DNA from: Dactylosporangium sp. AC04546
Lineage (GTDB): Bacteria > Actinomycetota > Actinomycetes > Mycobacteriales > Micromonosporaceae
Direction of reading: 5' to 3'
NCBI RefSeq assembly: GCF_022095675.1
Contig: NZ_JAHYSG010000007.1
Coordinates: forward strand, 62,001 to 126,000
Length of the DNA: 64,000 bases
The position numbers and the translations under genes are program-made. This document shows positions 8,173 through 16,919 of this stretch, in pieces. How positions within the stretch are numbered: the stretch's first letter is position 1; every line of letters starts with the position of its first letter. The notes beneath the pieces were generated by a model, which searched no databases, was not told the origin of the DNA, and saw only the letters and a list, made by a program, of their open reading frames with translations.

Positions 8173-9660
8173 GTGAGTGACGAGGCGCGCCAGCAACCAC
8201 CACCCGGCCAACACCCGCAGGGGGTCAGCCCGCCGTCGCCGTGGGCCGTGCCCCCGACGCAGCGGCCGGAGCCGGAGCCGTCGGAGTGGGAGCAGCAGAC
8301 CGAGGCCGTCGCGCCGAACTGGCTGCCGGCCCCGGGCGCTCCCGGTCAGCCAGGCCCGCCGCCCGTGGCGATGCCGGGCGCGAACCCCTACGGACAGCAG
8401 CCACAATACGGGCAACCGCCCCAGCCGCAACAGCAGTACGGGCAGCCGCAGGCCCAGCCGCCGCAGCCGCAGTACGGGCAGCAGCCCTACGCCCAGCCGC
8501 CGCAGCAGTACGGGCAGGGCTACGGCCAGGCGTCCGTCCCGCCGTACGGTCAGACGTCGGCGCCGCCGTACGGGCAGGCCTCGGCCCCGCCGTACCCGCA
8601 GCAGAGCGCCCCGCCGTATCCGCAGCAGAGCGCCCCGCCGTACCCGCAGCAGCAGAGCGGCCCGCCGCATCCGCAGCAGGGCGCCCCGGCACCGATCTCC
8701 AGCCCGCCCGGCGCCCCTGGTGCGATGCAGGAGCATCAGTACCCGCTGCCGCCGCAGCCCGCGCCCGGCTCGTGGACCGCCGCGCAGGCGCCCCCGGGCA
8801 CATGGGCGCCGTCCGCGGTGCCGACGCCGGCCCAGCCGTTCTCGGCGCCCCCGCAGCCGGTGTCCGTGCCGCCGCAGCCGGTGTCAGTACCGCCGCAGCA
8901 GGGCTCGTCGTGGCCGCCGGCGCAGCCGGTCTCGGTGCCGCCGCAGCAGACGCCCGGCTGGACCGCGCCGATCGCCGAGGAGGAGCCGATCGACCTCGGC
9001 GGCCCGTCGGGCGGCCGCAAGGCGCTCGTCGCGAGCATCGTCACCGGCCTCGTGGTGGCGGTGCTGGCCGGCGGCGGCGGCTACCTCGTCGGCACCGGCG
9101 GGAAGTTCGGCGGCGGTGGCGGCGGCACGGCGGCCGGTGACCCGACGGCGTCGGCGTCGCCCAGCCCGACCGGCAAGACGTTCGAGTCGGCGCAGACGGC
9201 GCTGAACAAGCCGAAGTTCGACGGCGACCTGGAGGCCCTGGCCACGCCGTGGCTCAGCGACATGGGCGGCTGCCAGACCGACACCGACCCGGGCGGCCCG
9301 AAGCTCACCGACGACCAGTCGAAGCGCGTGCTGTGCCGCTACGGTGGCGTCACCCTGCACTTCGTGCGCTACCGCTCGCAGGTCGACCGGGACGCCGGCC
9401 GCACCTTCCGCAGCAAGCTCAACACGTCGGGTGAGGAGCTCGCCCCCGGCCAGGCCACGCCGGGCCCGAAGACGGGCGGCAGCGGTGCCTCCGGCTCGTA
9501 CGTCGAGTACGCGCTGAAGAACGGCGACGGCCGGGCGCTGTGCGGCATCTGGTGGAACCGCGACGAGGGCAACTCCGCGCTCTACATGGAGACGCTCTGC
9601 CAGGAGACCCTCGCCGGCGACTGGGAGCCGTACCGCGACCTCTGGAAGCGCCACAGCTGA
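8173..9660 (+). CDS. Pro/Gln/Tyr-rich membrane protein with a Cys-containing extracellular domain
   Basis: A 495-residue protein of unknown function. The GTG at 8173 is chosen because a promoter-like TACCCT box lies 7 bases upstream and the preceding sequence belongs to the divergent mycosin. Residues 1 to about 270 are low-complexity, cytoplasmic and repeat-rich, with YGQ(P/A), APPYPQQS and PVSVPPQ units each repeated three or more times. A single transmembrane helix (about residues 283-303) leads to an exported domain of about 165 residues containing four Cys, which may pair. The layout recalls membrane proteins next to ESX or Ser/Thr kinase systems. No catalytic motif was seen. It is transcribed divergently from the second mycosin and ends at a bidirectional terminator. 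Confidence 0.75.
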   Translation: MSDEARQQPPPGQHPQGVSPPSPWAVPPTQRPEPEPSEWEQQTEAVAPNWLPAPGAPGQPGPPPVAMPGANPYGQQPQYGQPPQPQQQYGQPQAQPPQPQYGQQPYAQPPQQYGQGYGQASVPPYGQTSAPPYGQASAPPYPQQSAPPYPQQSAPPYPQQQSGPPHPQQGAPAPISSPPGAPGAMQEHQYPLPPQPAPGSWTAAQAPPGTWAPSAVPTPAQPFSAPPQPVSVPPQPVSVPPQQGSSWPPAQPVSVPPQQTPGWTAPIAEEEPIDLGGPSGGRKALVASIVTGLVVAVLAGGGGYLVGTGGKFGGGGGGTAAGDPTASASPSPTGKTFESAQTALNKPKFDGDLEALATPWLSDMGGCQTDTDPGGPKLTDDQSKRVLCRYGGVTLHFVRYRSQVDRDAGRTFRSKLNTSGEELAPGQATPGPKTGGSGASGSYVEYALKNGDGRALCGIWWNRDEGNSALYMETLCQETLAGDWEPYRDLWKRHS

Positions 9661-9670
9661 CCGGACACGC

Positions 9671-9705
9671 GACGAAGGGCCCCCTGCGCAGGGGGGCCCT
9701 TCGTC
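9671..9705. terminator. Bidirectional intrinsic terminator
   Basis: GACGAAGGGCCCCC and its complement form an almost perfect stem of about 14 pairs around a short loop, between the convergent genes ending at 9660 and 9715. The outer part (GACGAA/TTCGTC) gives a T-containing 3' flank in both directions. Confidence 0.85.
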
Positions 9706-9714
9706 GTATGCGCG

Positions 9715-10830
9715 CTACTTCGTGGGAGCGGGGAGGGGCTGGTCCTCGCGCAGCGCGTCGTAGAAGGGCTTGACCTTGTCGGTGTCGGCCAGCACGACGC
9801 TCTCCGAGCCCATCATGCCCGTGCCCTTGGTGGGGCTGGTGTAGAACGACAGGTCGTCGCCGCGCAGGCTGCGCAGCTCCATCGCCATGTCGAAGATGTT
9901 CAACGTCCCGTCGACGGTCACCGAGTCGGCCGTCGCGTGCAGGAACGAGTTGAGCCGCGACGGGTTGGTCAGCGTGCCGCCCGAGGCGGCCTTGTTGAGG
10001 ATGGCCTTGATGACCTGCTGCTGGTGGCGGATGCGGGCGAAGTCGCCGTCCTTGAACGCGTAGCGCTCGCGGGCGTAGTCGAGGGCGGCCGCGCCGTCCA
10101 TCGTCTGCAGGCCCTTCTCGAAGTGCCGCTTGCCGTCGGGGTTCAGCGAGTGGGTCGACGTGAAGCTCTCGGTCACGTCGATCTCGACGCCGCCGAGCGC
10201 GTCGACGATCTCGCGGAAACCGGAGAAGTCGACGATCGCCACGTGGTCGATGCGCACGCCGGTGAACCGCTCGACGGTCTGCACCACCAGCGGCACCCCG
10301 CCCCACGCGTAGGAGGCGTTGATCTTCGCGTTCGTGTCGCCGAACTTCCCATTCTTGGACTTCGGCACGTAGACCCACGTGTCCCGAGGGATGGACACCA
10401 TCTGCGCCTTGGACCGATTGTTGTCCAGATGCAACACGATGATCGTGTCGCTGCGCGATCCGCCCTGGTTCTCGGGGTCGCGGGTGTCGCTGCCGAGCAG
10501 CAGGAAATTCATCGCACCCTTGGCGCCCTCGGCCTTCTGTGGCCGGTCCGCCTCGGGCACCTCGCTGAAGGCGTCGACCCGCTTGACGTCGCCGGTCACG
10601 GACCGCACCCAGAGGCTGACGCCGAGCAGTGACCCGCCGATGATCACGACAAGTGACGCCGCGACAATCAGCCAGATCCGCTTCTTGCGGCTCATCCGCT
10701 TCTTCGTCGGCGCGGCCCCATCAGGCGATACAGGCGACTCCAGGCCACCGCGTCCCCTGCGGCGCTGCCCCGGAATCTGCTCGATCACTGACGTGACGTC
10801 ACTGTCGGTAGACGGTTCTCCCCTTGGCAT
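9715..10830 (-). CDS. LytR-CpsA-Psr (LCP) family phosphotransferase
   Basis: LCP enzymes transfer glycopolymers from polyprenyl-phosphate carriers to peptidoglycan outside the membrane. This 371-residue protein has a basic cytoplasmic N-terminus (KKRMSRKKR), one transmembrane helix near residues 55-78, and the LCP domain. In the domain, LLLGSDTRD, RSDTIIVLHL, SIPRDTWV and a DYARERYAFKDGDFARIRHQQ-like run carry the Arg/Asp residues that bind pyrophosphate. The ATG at 10830 is chosen because TACGAT lies 7 bases upstream (leaderless). An upstream extension of 40 residues is not LCP-like. It is divergent from the exopolysaccharide cluster and probably anchors that polymer, or teichoic acid/arabinogalactan-type polymers, to the wall. 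Confidence 0.92.
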   Translation of the reverse strand: MPRGEPSTDSDVTSVIEQIPGQRRRGRGGLESPVSPDGAAPTKKRMSRKKRIWLIVAASLVVIIGGSLLGVSLWVRSVTGDVKRVDAFSEVPEADRPQKAEGAKGAMNFLLLGSDTRDPENQGGSRSDTIIVLHLDNNRSKAQMVSIPRDTWVYVPKSKNGKFGDTNAKINASYAWGGVPLVVQTVERFTGVRIDHVAIVDFSGFREIVDALGGVEIDVTESFTSTHSLNPDGKRHFEKGLQTMDGAAALDYARERYAFKDGDFARIRHQQQVIKAILNKAASGGTLTNPSRLNSFLHATADSVTVDGTLNIFDMAMELRSLRGDDLSFYTSPTKGTGMMGSESVVLADTDKVKPFYDALREDQPLPAPTK

Positions 10831-10837
10831 GGCGACG

Positions 10838-10843
10838 ATCGTA
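10838..10843 (-). promoter_or_regulatory. -10 box of the LCP gene (leaderless)
   Basis: On the minus strand TACGAT is followed by 7 bases and then the ATG. No ribosome binding site is present. A matching -35 is not convincing. Confidence 0.45.
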
Positions 10844-10927
10844 CTGACGGACGCCCCGCCATAGGTACCGCGGATTTCCCGATCGGCGCGACGACCCGGG
10901 CCACGCGGTGGCGATGCGAGGCAAGTG

Positions 10928-10941
10928 TCCGCAATTGCGGA
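10928..10941. promoter_or_regulatory. Perfect 14-bp palindrome in the LCP/exopolysaccharide divergent region
   Basis: TCCGCAATTGCGGA lies in the 320-base gap (10831-11150) between the divergent LCP gene and the sugar transferase gene. It is a plausible operator controlling one or both. The rest of this gap has no convincing gene. It contains a T/A-richer patch (TTAACATCC near 11094) that may hold the promoter of the polysaccharide cluster. Confidence 0.4.
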
Positions 10942-11150
10942 AAATGCCAACGCCCATGAATGGGGCGATTGCCGCTTCGGCTGACGCGCGACGGCTCGGA
11001 ATGCGGCTTAGATGGCGACGGGCTACTGTGATGCGTCTCTCACCACGCAACGACTGCAAACCGTGCAGGGTGGTGGAATCCGACAGCCTGGTCTTAACAT
11101 CCTCAACCATCGGACGCGGCGAAGTGGATCGCTGCCATTGCGGGGGAGTC

Positions 11151-12761
11151 ATGCAACTGGATCCGGGGCGATATGCGCCTGCTGACGACGATTCAGTCGA
11201 CCCGCAACCGACCGCCGAGCCCGGCAGCGGCCGCGGCGACTGGTGGCTGCCGTCGCAGCGCCCGGCCGAGGAGGACCTCGACCGCACCTTCGAGTACAGC
11301 CGGGCGCCCGCTCCCGAGGCGGCACCGAAGCCCAAGGCCGCGCCGGAGCCGCGCCGGACCCTCGAGAACGACCCGATCATCGGTTCGACGGTGGTGCTGC
11401 CGTACCTGGGATCCTCCGTCGCCCGCAAGACCCGCCCACTGCGCGTGTGGATGCTGTCGCTGCCCGTCGACTTCGTGGCGTTCGCGCTGCCCGCTGCCCA
11501 TTTCCAGAATCACTGGAAGAGCATCGTCGCCGCGGCCGCCCTCACCGTCGCGCTGTTCGCCGCCGGCGGCCTCTACGGCGCCCGCCGCCACCTGAGCTTC
11601 CTCGACGACCTGCCCACCCTCATCGGCCGGATGCTCGTCGCCGGCGCCATGGTGAGCATCGTCGTCGCGATCCGGCACGAGTCGGCCGACAACCTGTCGT
11701 CGTACCTGCGGGTGGTCGCCGTCTCCGCGGTCGTCGTCCTCCTCGGCCGGGCGTTGAACTACTTCCTGGTCCGCCTGGCCCGCCGGCGCCGCTGGGTGGA
11801 GCACAGCGCCATCATCCTGGGCGGCGGACCGGTCGCGATCGAGCTCGCCCGGTTGCTGCGCCGTTACCCGCAGTACGGGCTGCGCTTCGCGGGCTTCGTC
11901 GACGTCGAGACGACCGCGCACGAGCTCAAGGAGAGCACCCCGCTCATCGGCCGGTTCGACGATCTCGACCAGGTCGCGCGGATGGTCGACTGCGACGTCA
12001 TCGTCATCGCCGACATCGACCTGCCCGAGTCGCGCCTGCTGCCGGTCGTGCGCTCGGCGGAGACCGCGCAGTACGACCTGTGGATGGTGCCGCGCCTGCG
12101 CGAGTTCAGCTCGGGCAGCTCCAGCCCCGACCACATCGGCGCGATTCCGGTCGTGCGGGTGCGCCGCCCGACGATCACCGGCCTCAGGTGGTTCGTGAAG
12201 CGCGCCTCCGACGTCGTGCTCTCCGGCATCGCCCTGCTCCTGCTCAGCCCGCTCCTGCTGCTTACCGCGATCGCGGTGCGGCTGGAGGGCGGCAAGGGCA
12301 TCTTCTTCAAGCAGCAGCGCATCGGCCAGTTCGGCAAGCCGTTCGAGCTCATCAAGTTCCGCTCGATGCGGCCGGTGAACGAGGCGGAGTCGCAGACCAA
12401 CTGGAACATCGCGCACGACAAGCGGGTCGGCCCGGTCGGCAAGTTCATCCGCCGCACCTCGCTCGACGAGCTGCCGCAGCTGTGGAACATCATGCGCGGC
12501 GACATGACGATCGTCGGGCCGCGGCCCGAGCGGCCGTACTTCGTCGACCAGTTCTCGGCGGAGCACCCCGACTACGCGATGCGCCACCGGGCGCCGGTCG
12601 GCCTGACCGGCCTGGCCCAGGTGAGCGGCCTGCGCGGCGACACCCCGATCTCCGACCGGGCGCGCTTCGACAACTACTACATCGAGAACTGGTCGCTCTG
12701 GCTGGACGTCAAGGTCGTCCTGCGTACCGTGGCCGAGGTGTTCCGCGGTGGCGGTCGTTGA
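11151..12761 (+). CDS. Exopolysaccharide phosphoglycosyltransferase (WcaJ/CpsE type)
   Basis: This enzyme starts polysaccharide synthesis by moving a sugar-1-phosphate from a nucleotide sugar to undecaprenyl phosphate. The 536-residue product has an N-terminal polar region, transmembrane helices from about residue 95 to 210, and a Rossmann-like CoA-binding fold (AIILGGGPVAIELARLL). The C-terminal bacterial sugar transferase domain follows a reentrant hydrophobic helix (SDVVLSGIALLLLSPLLLL). Its conserved motifs are FKQQRIGQFGKPF, KFRSM, RRTSLDELPQLWNI and GPRPERPYF. The ATG at 11151 has a very close GGGGGAG; longer in-frame starts exist but code for unlikely sequence. It is first in a cluster with two GT4 enzymes, a polymerase and a flippase, which fits the Wzx/Wzy pathway. 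Confidence 0.93.
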   Translation: MQLDPGRYAPADDDSVDPQPTAEPGSGRGDWWLPSQRPAEEDLDRTFEYSRAPAPEAAPKPKAAPEPRRTLENDPIIGSTVVLPYLGSSVARKTRPLRVWMLSLPVDFVAFALPAAHFQNHWKSIVAAAALTVALFAAGGLYGARRHLSFLDDLPTLIGRMLVAGAMVSIVVAIRHESADNLSSYLRVVAVSAVVVLLGRALNYFLVRLARRRRWVEHSAIILGGGPVAIELARLLRRYPQYGLRFAGFVDVETTAHELKESTPLIGRFDDLDQVARMVDCDVIVIADIDLPESRLLPVVRSAETAQYDLWMVPRLREFSSGSSSPDHIGAIPVVRVRRPTITGLRWFVKRASDVVLSGIALLLLSPLLLLTAIAVRLEGGKGIFFKQQRIGQFGKPFELIKFRSMRPVNEAESQTNWNIAHDKRVGPVGKFIRRTSLDELPQLWNIMRGDMTIVGPRPERPYFVDQFSAEHPDYAMRHRAPVGLTGLAQVSGLRGDTPISDRARFDNYYIENWSLWLDVKVVLRTVAEVFRGGGR

Positions 12762-12843
12762 CGGCGCGAAACACGTACGATCCGAGCGTTGCCTAGAATG
12801 CTGCGTGTACGGCGGCACCCACCTCTCGCCGCCCGGAGACGAC

Positions 12844-14310
12844 ATGTTCCCTAGCCCGGCGATGTGCCGTCGGCGCGGCTCGTTCGCGGCGATGGTCGCT
12901 CTGCTGGGCGTGCTGGGGATCGTGACGGTGAGTGTTCCCGCGGTGGCGGCTCCGGCGCTGACCTACACGCGCAACGAGCCGGCGATCGCGATGGTGAGCG
13001 CGTCGACGGTGTACCTCGAGGTGACGTACACCGGCATGCTCCGCGACACGAAGACCGGCCAGCCGCGCACGCCCGCCCCGGTGACCGTCCTGCGCCGGTG
13101 CAGCGGCGTCGTCGTCGACCCCCAGGGCGACGTGCTCACCACGACCCTGTGCGTGCAGCCGGGCGACGACATCATCCTGGTCAACGCGCTGTATCGGCAC
13201 GGTCGCGACCTGGTCACCCAGGGCACCCTCGCGCCCGACAAGCTCGATGGCTTCGTTGAGTCGATCCAGGCCGCCTCGTCGTTCACCGGCGAGAAGGCGG
13301 GCGCCCCGCCAGCCGTGCGGGTGCTCGGCCAGATCGACATCGCGACGCCCGAACTGGCCACGACGCCGGCGATCCCCGGGACGATCCAGTCGGTGCTGCC
13401 GGCCAACGCCGGCAACGCCGCGCTCGTCCGGCTGCAGCGGCCCGGCCTGCCGGTCATCGAACTCGGCCCGGGCGACGACCCGACGCCGGGTGACAGCGTC
13501 GTCGCGGTCGGCTACGGCCCGGCGTCGAGCGACTTGGTCGCCGGCAGCTACACGATCAAGGCAAAGACCCTCACCGTCACCGACCGCACCGCCACGAACC
13601 GGTTCGGCCTCAGCGGCGAGCTCGGCCCCGACGCCCGCGGCGGCGCGGTCGTGAACACCGACGGCCGGCTGATCGCGCTGCTCGACGCCGATCCCAACGT
13701 GCAGGACGACCCGACCAGCGACCTGATCACGATGCTGCACCTGCAGAAGCTGCTCGCGCAGGCCGGCGTCACCAACCAGCTGTCGGACGTCGACCGGGCC
13801 TTCCGCGACGCCCTCGCCGCCTACTTCGCCGGGAAGTTCGCGCTGGCCGTTGGCAAGTTCGACGCCGTGCTCAAGAGCGACCCCACGCACGTCTACGCCG
13901 GGGTCTACCGCGACCGGGCCGCCAAGCGGCTGTCCCTCGACGGCGACTCGGTCGAGAACCAGGGCGCGTGGCTGCAGTACGTGCTGTACCTGGCCGCCGG
14001 CGCCGCACTCGTGCTGCTGCTGGAGCGCGGCGGGCGGCGCCTCCTGCCGAAGCGGAAGCCGGCGCCGCAGCCGGTGCCCCAGCCGGCGCCCGACGCGCGG
14101 CCCGCCGAGGCCGACGCCACGGTCGTGCTGCGCCGGGTCGACATGGACCAGACCGTCGTGCTGCCGGCCGGGACGGAGACCGTCGTGCTGCCGGCCGTGA
14201 CGGGAGGCGACGAGACGGTGGTCCTGTCCCGGCGGAACTTCCAGGACCGGGCCCCGAACAGACAACAGCCGGGCATGCCGCTCGGAGACAGGGAGGACGC
14301 ACGTGGATGA
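12844..14310 (+). CDS. Membrane-anchored trypsin-fold pseudo-protease with TVVL repeats
   Basis: A 488-residue exported protein with a signal peptide (about residues 1-37), a trypsin-like region, a helical stretch, one transmembrane helix (about 375-393) and a basic/Pro-rich cytoplasmic tail. The trypsin-like landmarks are recognisable but altered. SGVVVDPQGDVLTTTLCV has Leu where the catalytic His of TTxHCV would be. DARGGAVVN replaces the GNSGGP motif and so lacks the nucleophile Ser. The tail carries four (D/Q/E)-T-V-V-L motifs, possible phospho-Thr sites. The ATG at 12844 has a GGAG a few bases upstream, and a TAGAAT box (12794-12799) may give it its own promoter. It overlaps the next glycosyltransferase gene by 8 bases, which ties it to polysaccharide export. 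The function is unknown; a scaffold or sensor is inferred. Confidence 0.7.
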   Translation: MFPSPAMCRRRGSFAAMVALLGVLGIVTVSVPAVAAPALTYTRNEPAIAMVSASTVYLEVTYTGMLRDTKTGQPRTPAPVTVLRRCSGVVVDPQGDVLTTTLCVQPGDDIILVNALYRHGRDLVTQGTLAPDKLDGFVESIQAASSFTGEKAGAPPAVRVLGQIDIATPELATTPAIPGTIQSVLPANAGNAALVRLQRPGLPVIELGPGDDPTPGDSVVAVGYGPASSDLVAGSYTIKAKTLTVTDRTATNRFGLSGELGPDARGGAVVNTDGRLIALLDADPNVQDDPTSDLITMLHLQKLLAQAGVTNQLSDVDRAFRDALAAYFAGKFALAVGKFDAVLKSDPTHVYAGVYRDRAAKRLSLDGDSVENQGAWLQYVLYLAAGAALVLLLERGGRRLLPKRKPAPQPVPQPAPDARPAEADATVVLRRVDMDQTVVLPAGTETVVLPAVTGGDETVVLSRRNFQDRAPNRQQPGMPLGDREDARG

Positions 14311-15421
14311 CCTGCGCGCGCACGCGCCGGAGACGCTGCTGCCGGGGAAGTCGATCGCCCTCGTGCACGAGTGGTTCGCCGTGACCGGCGGATCGGAGAA
14401 CGTCTTCGTCGCCATGCACGAGGTGCTGCCGCAGGCCAAGCCGTTCGTGCTGTGGCGCGACCCGGCCGCCCAGCGCGGCGCCGGGTTCCAGGAGTCGTGG
14501 CTGGCGAAGACCCCGCTGCGGCACGCCAAGCCGCTGGCGCTGCCGGTCATGCCGCTGGCCTGGCGCACGCTGACCCGGGAGCACTTCGACGTCGTCGTCT
14601 CCTCGAGCCACGCCTTCGCGCACACCGTGAAGCTCGGCTCGTCGGAGGACACCCGGTACCTGAGCTACGTGCACTCGCCGGCCCGCTACGTCTGGAGCCC
14701 CGACTTCGACGGCCGCGGCTCCAACGGCCTGCTCACCCTGCCCCGCAAGGCGCTGCAGGCGGCCGACGTGCGGCTCAGCCGGCATGTGCACAGCTACGCC
14801 GCGAACTCGATGGAGGTGCAGTCGCGGCTGCGCCGGTTCTGGAACCGCGACTCCCGGGTCATCCACCCGCCGGTCGACGTCGACTACTTCGCGGCCGCGC
14901 CCGCGCACGAGCGCATGCAGCAGCGCGGCTACCTGCTCGGCCTCGGCCGCTGGGTGGGGTACAAGAACTTCGATCTCATCATCCGCATCGCGGACGCCGC
15001 CGGGATCCCGCTCGTCATCGCAGGCTCCGGCCCGGAGGAGGCGAACCTGCGGCGCGAGGCGGAGAAGGCCCGGGTGCCGGTCACGTTCGAGCACCGCCCG
15101 CCGCGGGAGCGGCTGCGGGAGCTGTACTGGGGCGCCCTCGCCCTGCTGTTCCCGGCCCACGAGGACTTCGGGATCATCCCGGTCGAGGCCCAGGCCTGCG
15201 GCACCCCGGTGCTCGGCGTGCGCCGCGGCGGGCTGCTGGAGACCGTCGTGCACGGCGAGACCGGGTTCCTGATCGACTCGCTCGACCCGGCCGCCTACGC
15301 CGCGGCCCTGCGTCACGTCGGCACGCTGAACCACGACCGGATCCGCGCGCACGCGTGGAACTACTCCGCCGACGTGTTCAAGCGCCGCATCGCGTCCTGG
15401 GTCGCCGATGACGCTTCCTGA
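14303..15421 (+). CDS. GT4 family glycosyltransferase
   Basis: A 372-residue retaining glycosyltransferase with two Rossmann domains (GT-B). The N-terminal domain has VHEWFAVTGGSENVF, the Gly-rich acceptor loop common in GT4. The C-terminal domain has LLGLGRWVGYKNFDL and the EX7E signature HEDFGIIPVEAQACGTPVLG, which binds the nucleotide sugar. No membrane segments were seen, so it acts at the cytoplasmic face, adding one sugar to the lipid-linked repeat unit. The GTG start overlaps the end of the pseudo-protease gene by 8 bases, and its own end overlaps the polymerase gene by 14 bases. Donor and linkage cannot be told from sequence. Confidence 0.92.
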   Translation: MDDLRAHAPETLLPGKSIALVHEWFAVTGGSENVFVAMHEVLPQAKPFVLWRDPAAQRGAGFQESWLAKTPLRHAKPLALPVMPLAWRTLTREHFDVVVSSSHAFAHTVKLGSSEDTRYLSYVHSPARYVWSPDFDGRGSNGLLTLPRKALQAADVRLSRHVHSYAANSMEVQSRLRRFWNRDSRVIHPPVDVDYFAAAPAHERMQQRGYLLGLGRWVGYKNFDLIIRIADAAGIPLVIAGSGPEEANLRREAEKARVPVTFEHRPPRERLRELYWGALALLFPAHEDFGIIPVEAQACGTPVLGVRRGGLLETVVHGETGFLIDSLDPAAYAAALRHVGTLNHDRIRAHAWNYSADVFKRRIASWVADDAS

Positions 15422-16919
15422 CCCCGAGCAGCGCGACGGGCGCCCGAGGTTCCGGCACGCGGCCCGGCCGCGTGTGCGGACCCGCGACGTCGTCGCGGCG
15501 GTCGCCCTCGTGGCGTTCGTCGCGCTGCTCGGTGTCACCCTGGTCGCGCCGCACCCGACCCTCGCCGGCGCGCTCGGGCTCGTCGTCCTGGTCGTCTGCC
15601 TGGTGGCGCTGTACCAGGTCACCTTCTCCGGCCGGTTCGCGCCGGTCGCCGTGACGTTCTGGTCGTTCGTCGCCGTGTGGGTCGGCTTCGCGCCGCTCGT
15701 GCAGATCCGCGACGACATCATGGCCTGGCCCGACCTGCCGCTGCACCAGTTCTACGTGACCGCCCAGGTCATCCTGCTCACCGCCGTGGCCACCTTCTGG
15801 ATCGGCTACGGCCGCGGCGCGCCGGTTCGGACCGCCCCGCCCGTGCGGCGGTTCCGGGTCACGATCGAGCAGGCGCTCGTGGTGACCGTGCTGGCCACCC
15901 TGCTCACCGCGGCCTGCCTGCCGCAGACCGGCGGTCTCGCGGTCCGGTTCACCACCCGCGACACCCTGCAGGCGGCGATCAAGCAGGCCGGGCTCAGCGG
16001 CGGCAAGGACCAGGCGCTCGTCGGCCTGCTCAGCACGCTGCCGGCCGCCGTCTGCCTGGTGTCGCTGGTGCTGTGCCTGCTCTGCCTGCGCGAGCGCAAC
16101 CACGCGACGCGGAAGGCGCGGCTGATCCTACTCGGCCTGACCGGCCTCTCGGGCGCGCTCAACATCATCTACAACAACCCGCTGACCGCGAACCGGTTCG
16201 CGACGTTCAGCGTCATGCTCGCCGCGACCTTCGCGTTCGTGCGCTTCGAGCGGCAGGCCTGGCGGACCCTGTTCTCGGCCGGCATGCTCGGCGGACTCGC
16301 CGTCGTGTACCCGCTGGCGAACCTGTTCCGCAACGACAAGTCCCGCAGCAACCTGCGGCTCGGCCTCGACGCCTACTACACCTACGACTTCGACGGCTTC
16401 CAGCAGACCGTCAACTCGGTGTACTACGTCCACGTCCACGGCAACACCTGGGGCCACCACCTGATCTCGGCACTGCTGTTCTGGGTGCCCCGGTCGATCT
16501 GGGACGGCAAGGCCATCGCGGCCGGCAACGTCGTCGCGGCCAGCCGCGGCTATACGTTCCAGAACCTGTCGCTGCCGTTCTGGGCCGAGGTCGCCGTCGA
16601 GTTCTCACTGGCCGGCGTCGTGGTGGTGTTCTTCTTCTACGGCCGGATCGCGGCCCGGCTCGACCGCGCGTTCGGCGACAGCCGGATCAGTCTGCCGATG
16701 GCGCTGGCGGTACTCTTCGCCGCATGCCAGATCGGCCTGCTGCGCGGGCCGCTCGGCGCCCAGATCCCGCTCGTCGGCGCGGCGTTCGTGACGCTCGTCG
16801 TAATGGTCGTCGGCTGGCGGTTCCGGCCCTGGGGCCTCACCCGGGACCCGGACACCGCCGCCGGAGCGGGTGGCGGGCCGCACCTCCGCAGCGGCATATC
16901 GGCGAAGGCAGGAGCATGA
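15408..16919 (+). CDS. Polytopic Wzy-like polysaccharide polymerase
   Basis: A 503-residue membrane protein with roughly 10-12 predicted transmembrane helices. A larger loop near the middle (DKSRSNLRLGLDAYYTYDF and following) contains Arg/Lys/Asp residues. This is the usual layout of O-antigen/oligosaccharide polymerases, which join repeat units outside the membrane and have little sequence conservation. The assignment rests mainly on topology and on neighbours: an initiating transferase, two GT4 enzymes and a flippase in the same overlapping gene string. The ATG lies 14 bases inside the upstream gene, and the stop overlaps the next start (ATGA at 16916). Confidence 0.75.
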   Translation: MTLPDPEQRDGRPRFRHAARPRVRTRDVVAAVALVAFVALLGVTLVAPHPTLAGALGLVVLVVCLVALYQVTFSGRFAPVAVTFWSFVAVWVGFAPLVQIRDDIMAWPDLPLHQFYVTAQVILLTAVATFWIGYGRGAPVRTAPPVRRFRVTIEQALVVTVLATLLTAACLPQTGGLAVRFTTRDTLQAAIKQAGLSGGKDQALVGLLSTLPAAVCLVSLVLCLLCLRERNHATRKARLILLGLTGLSGALNIIYNNPLTANRFATFSVMLAATFAFVRFERQAWRTLFSAGMLGGLAVVYPLANLFRNDKSRSNLRLGLDAYYTYDFDGFQQTVNSVYYVHVHGNTWGHHLISALLFWVPRSIWDGKAIAAGNVVAASRGYTFQNLSLPFWAEVAVEFSLAGVVVVFFFYGRIAARLDRAFGDSRISLPMALAVLFAACQIGLLRGPLGAQIPLVGAAFVTLVVMVVGWRFRPWGLTRDPDTAAGAGGGPHLRSGISAKAGA

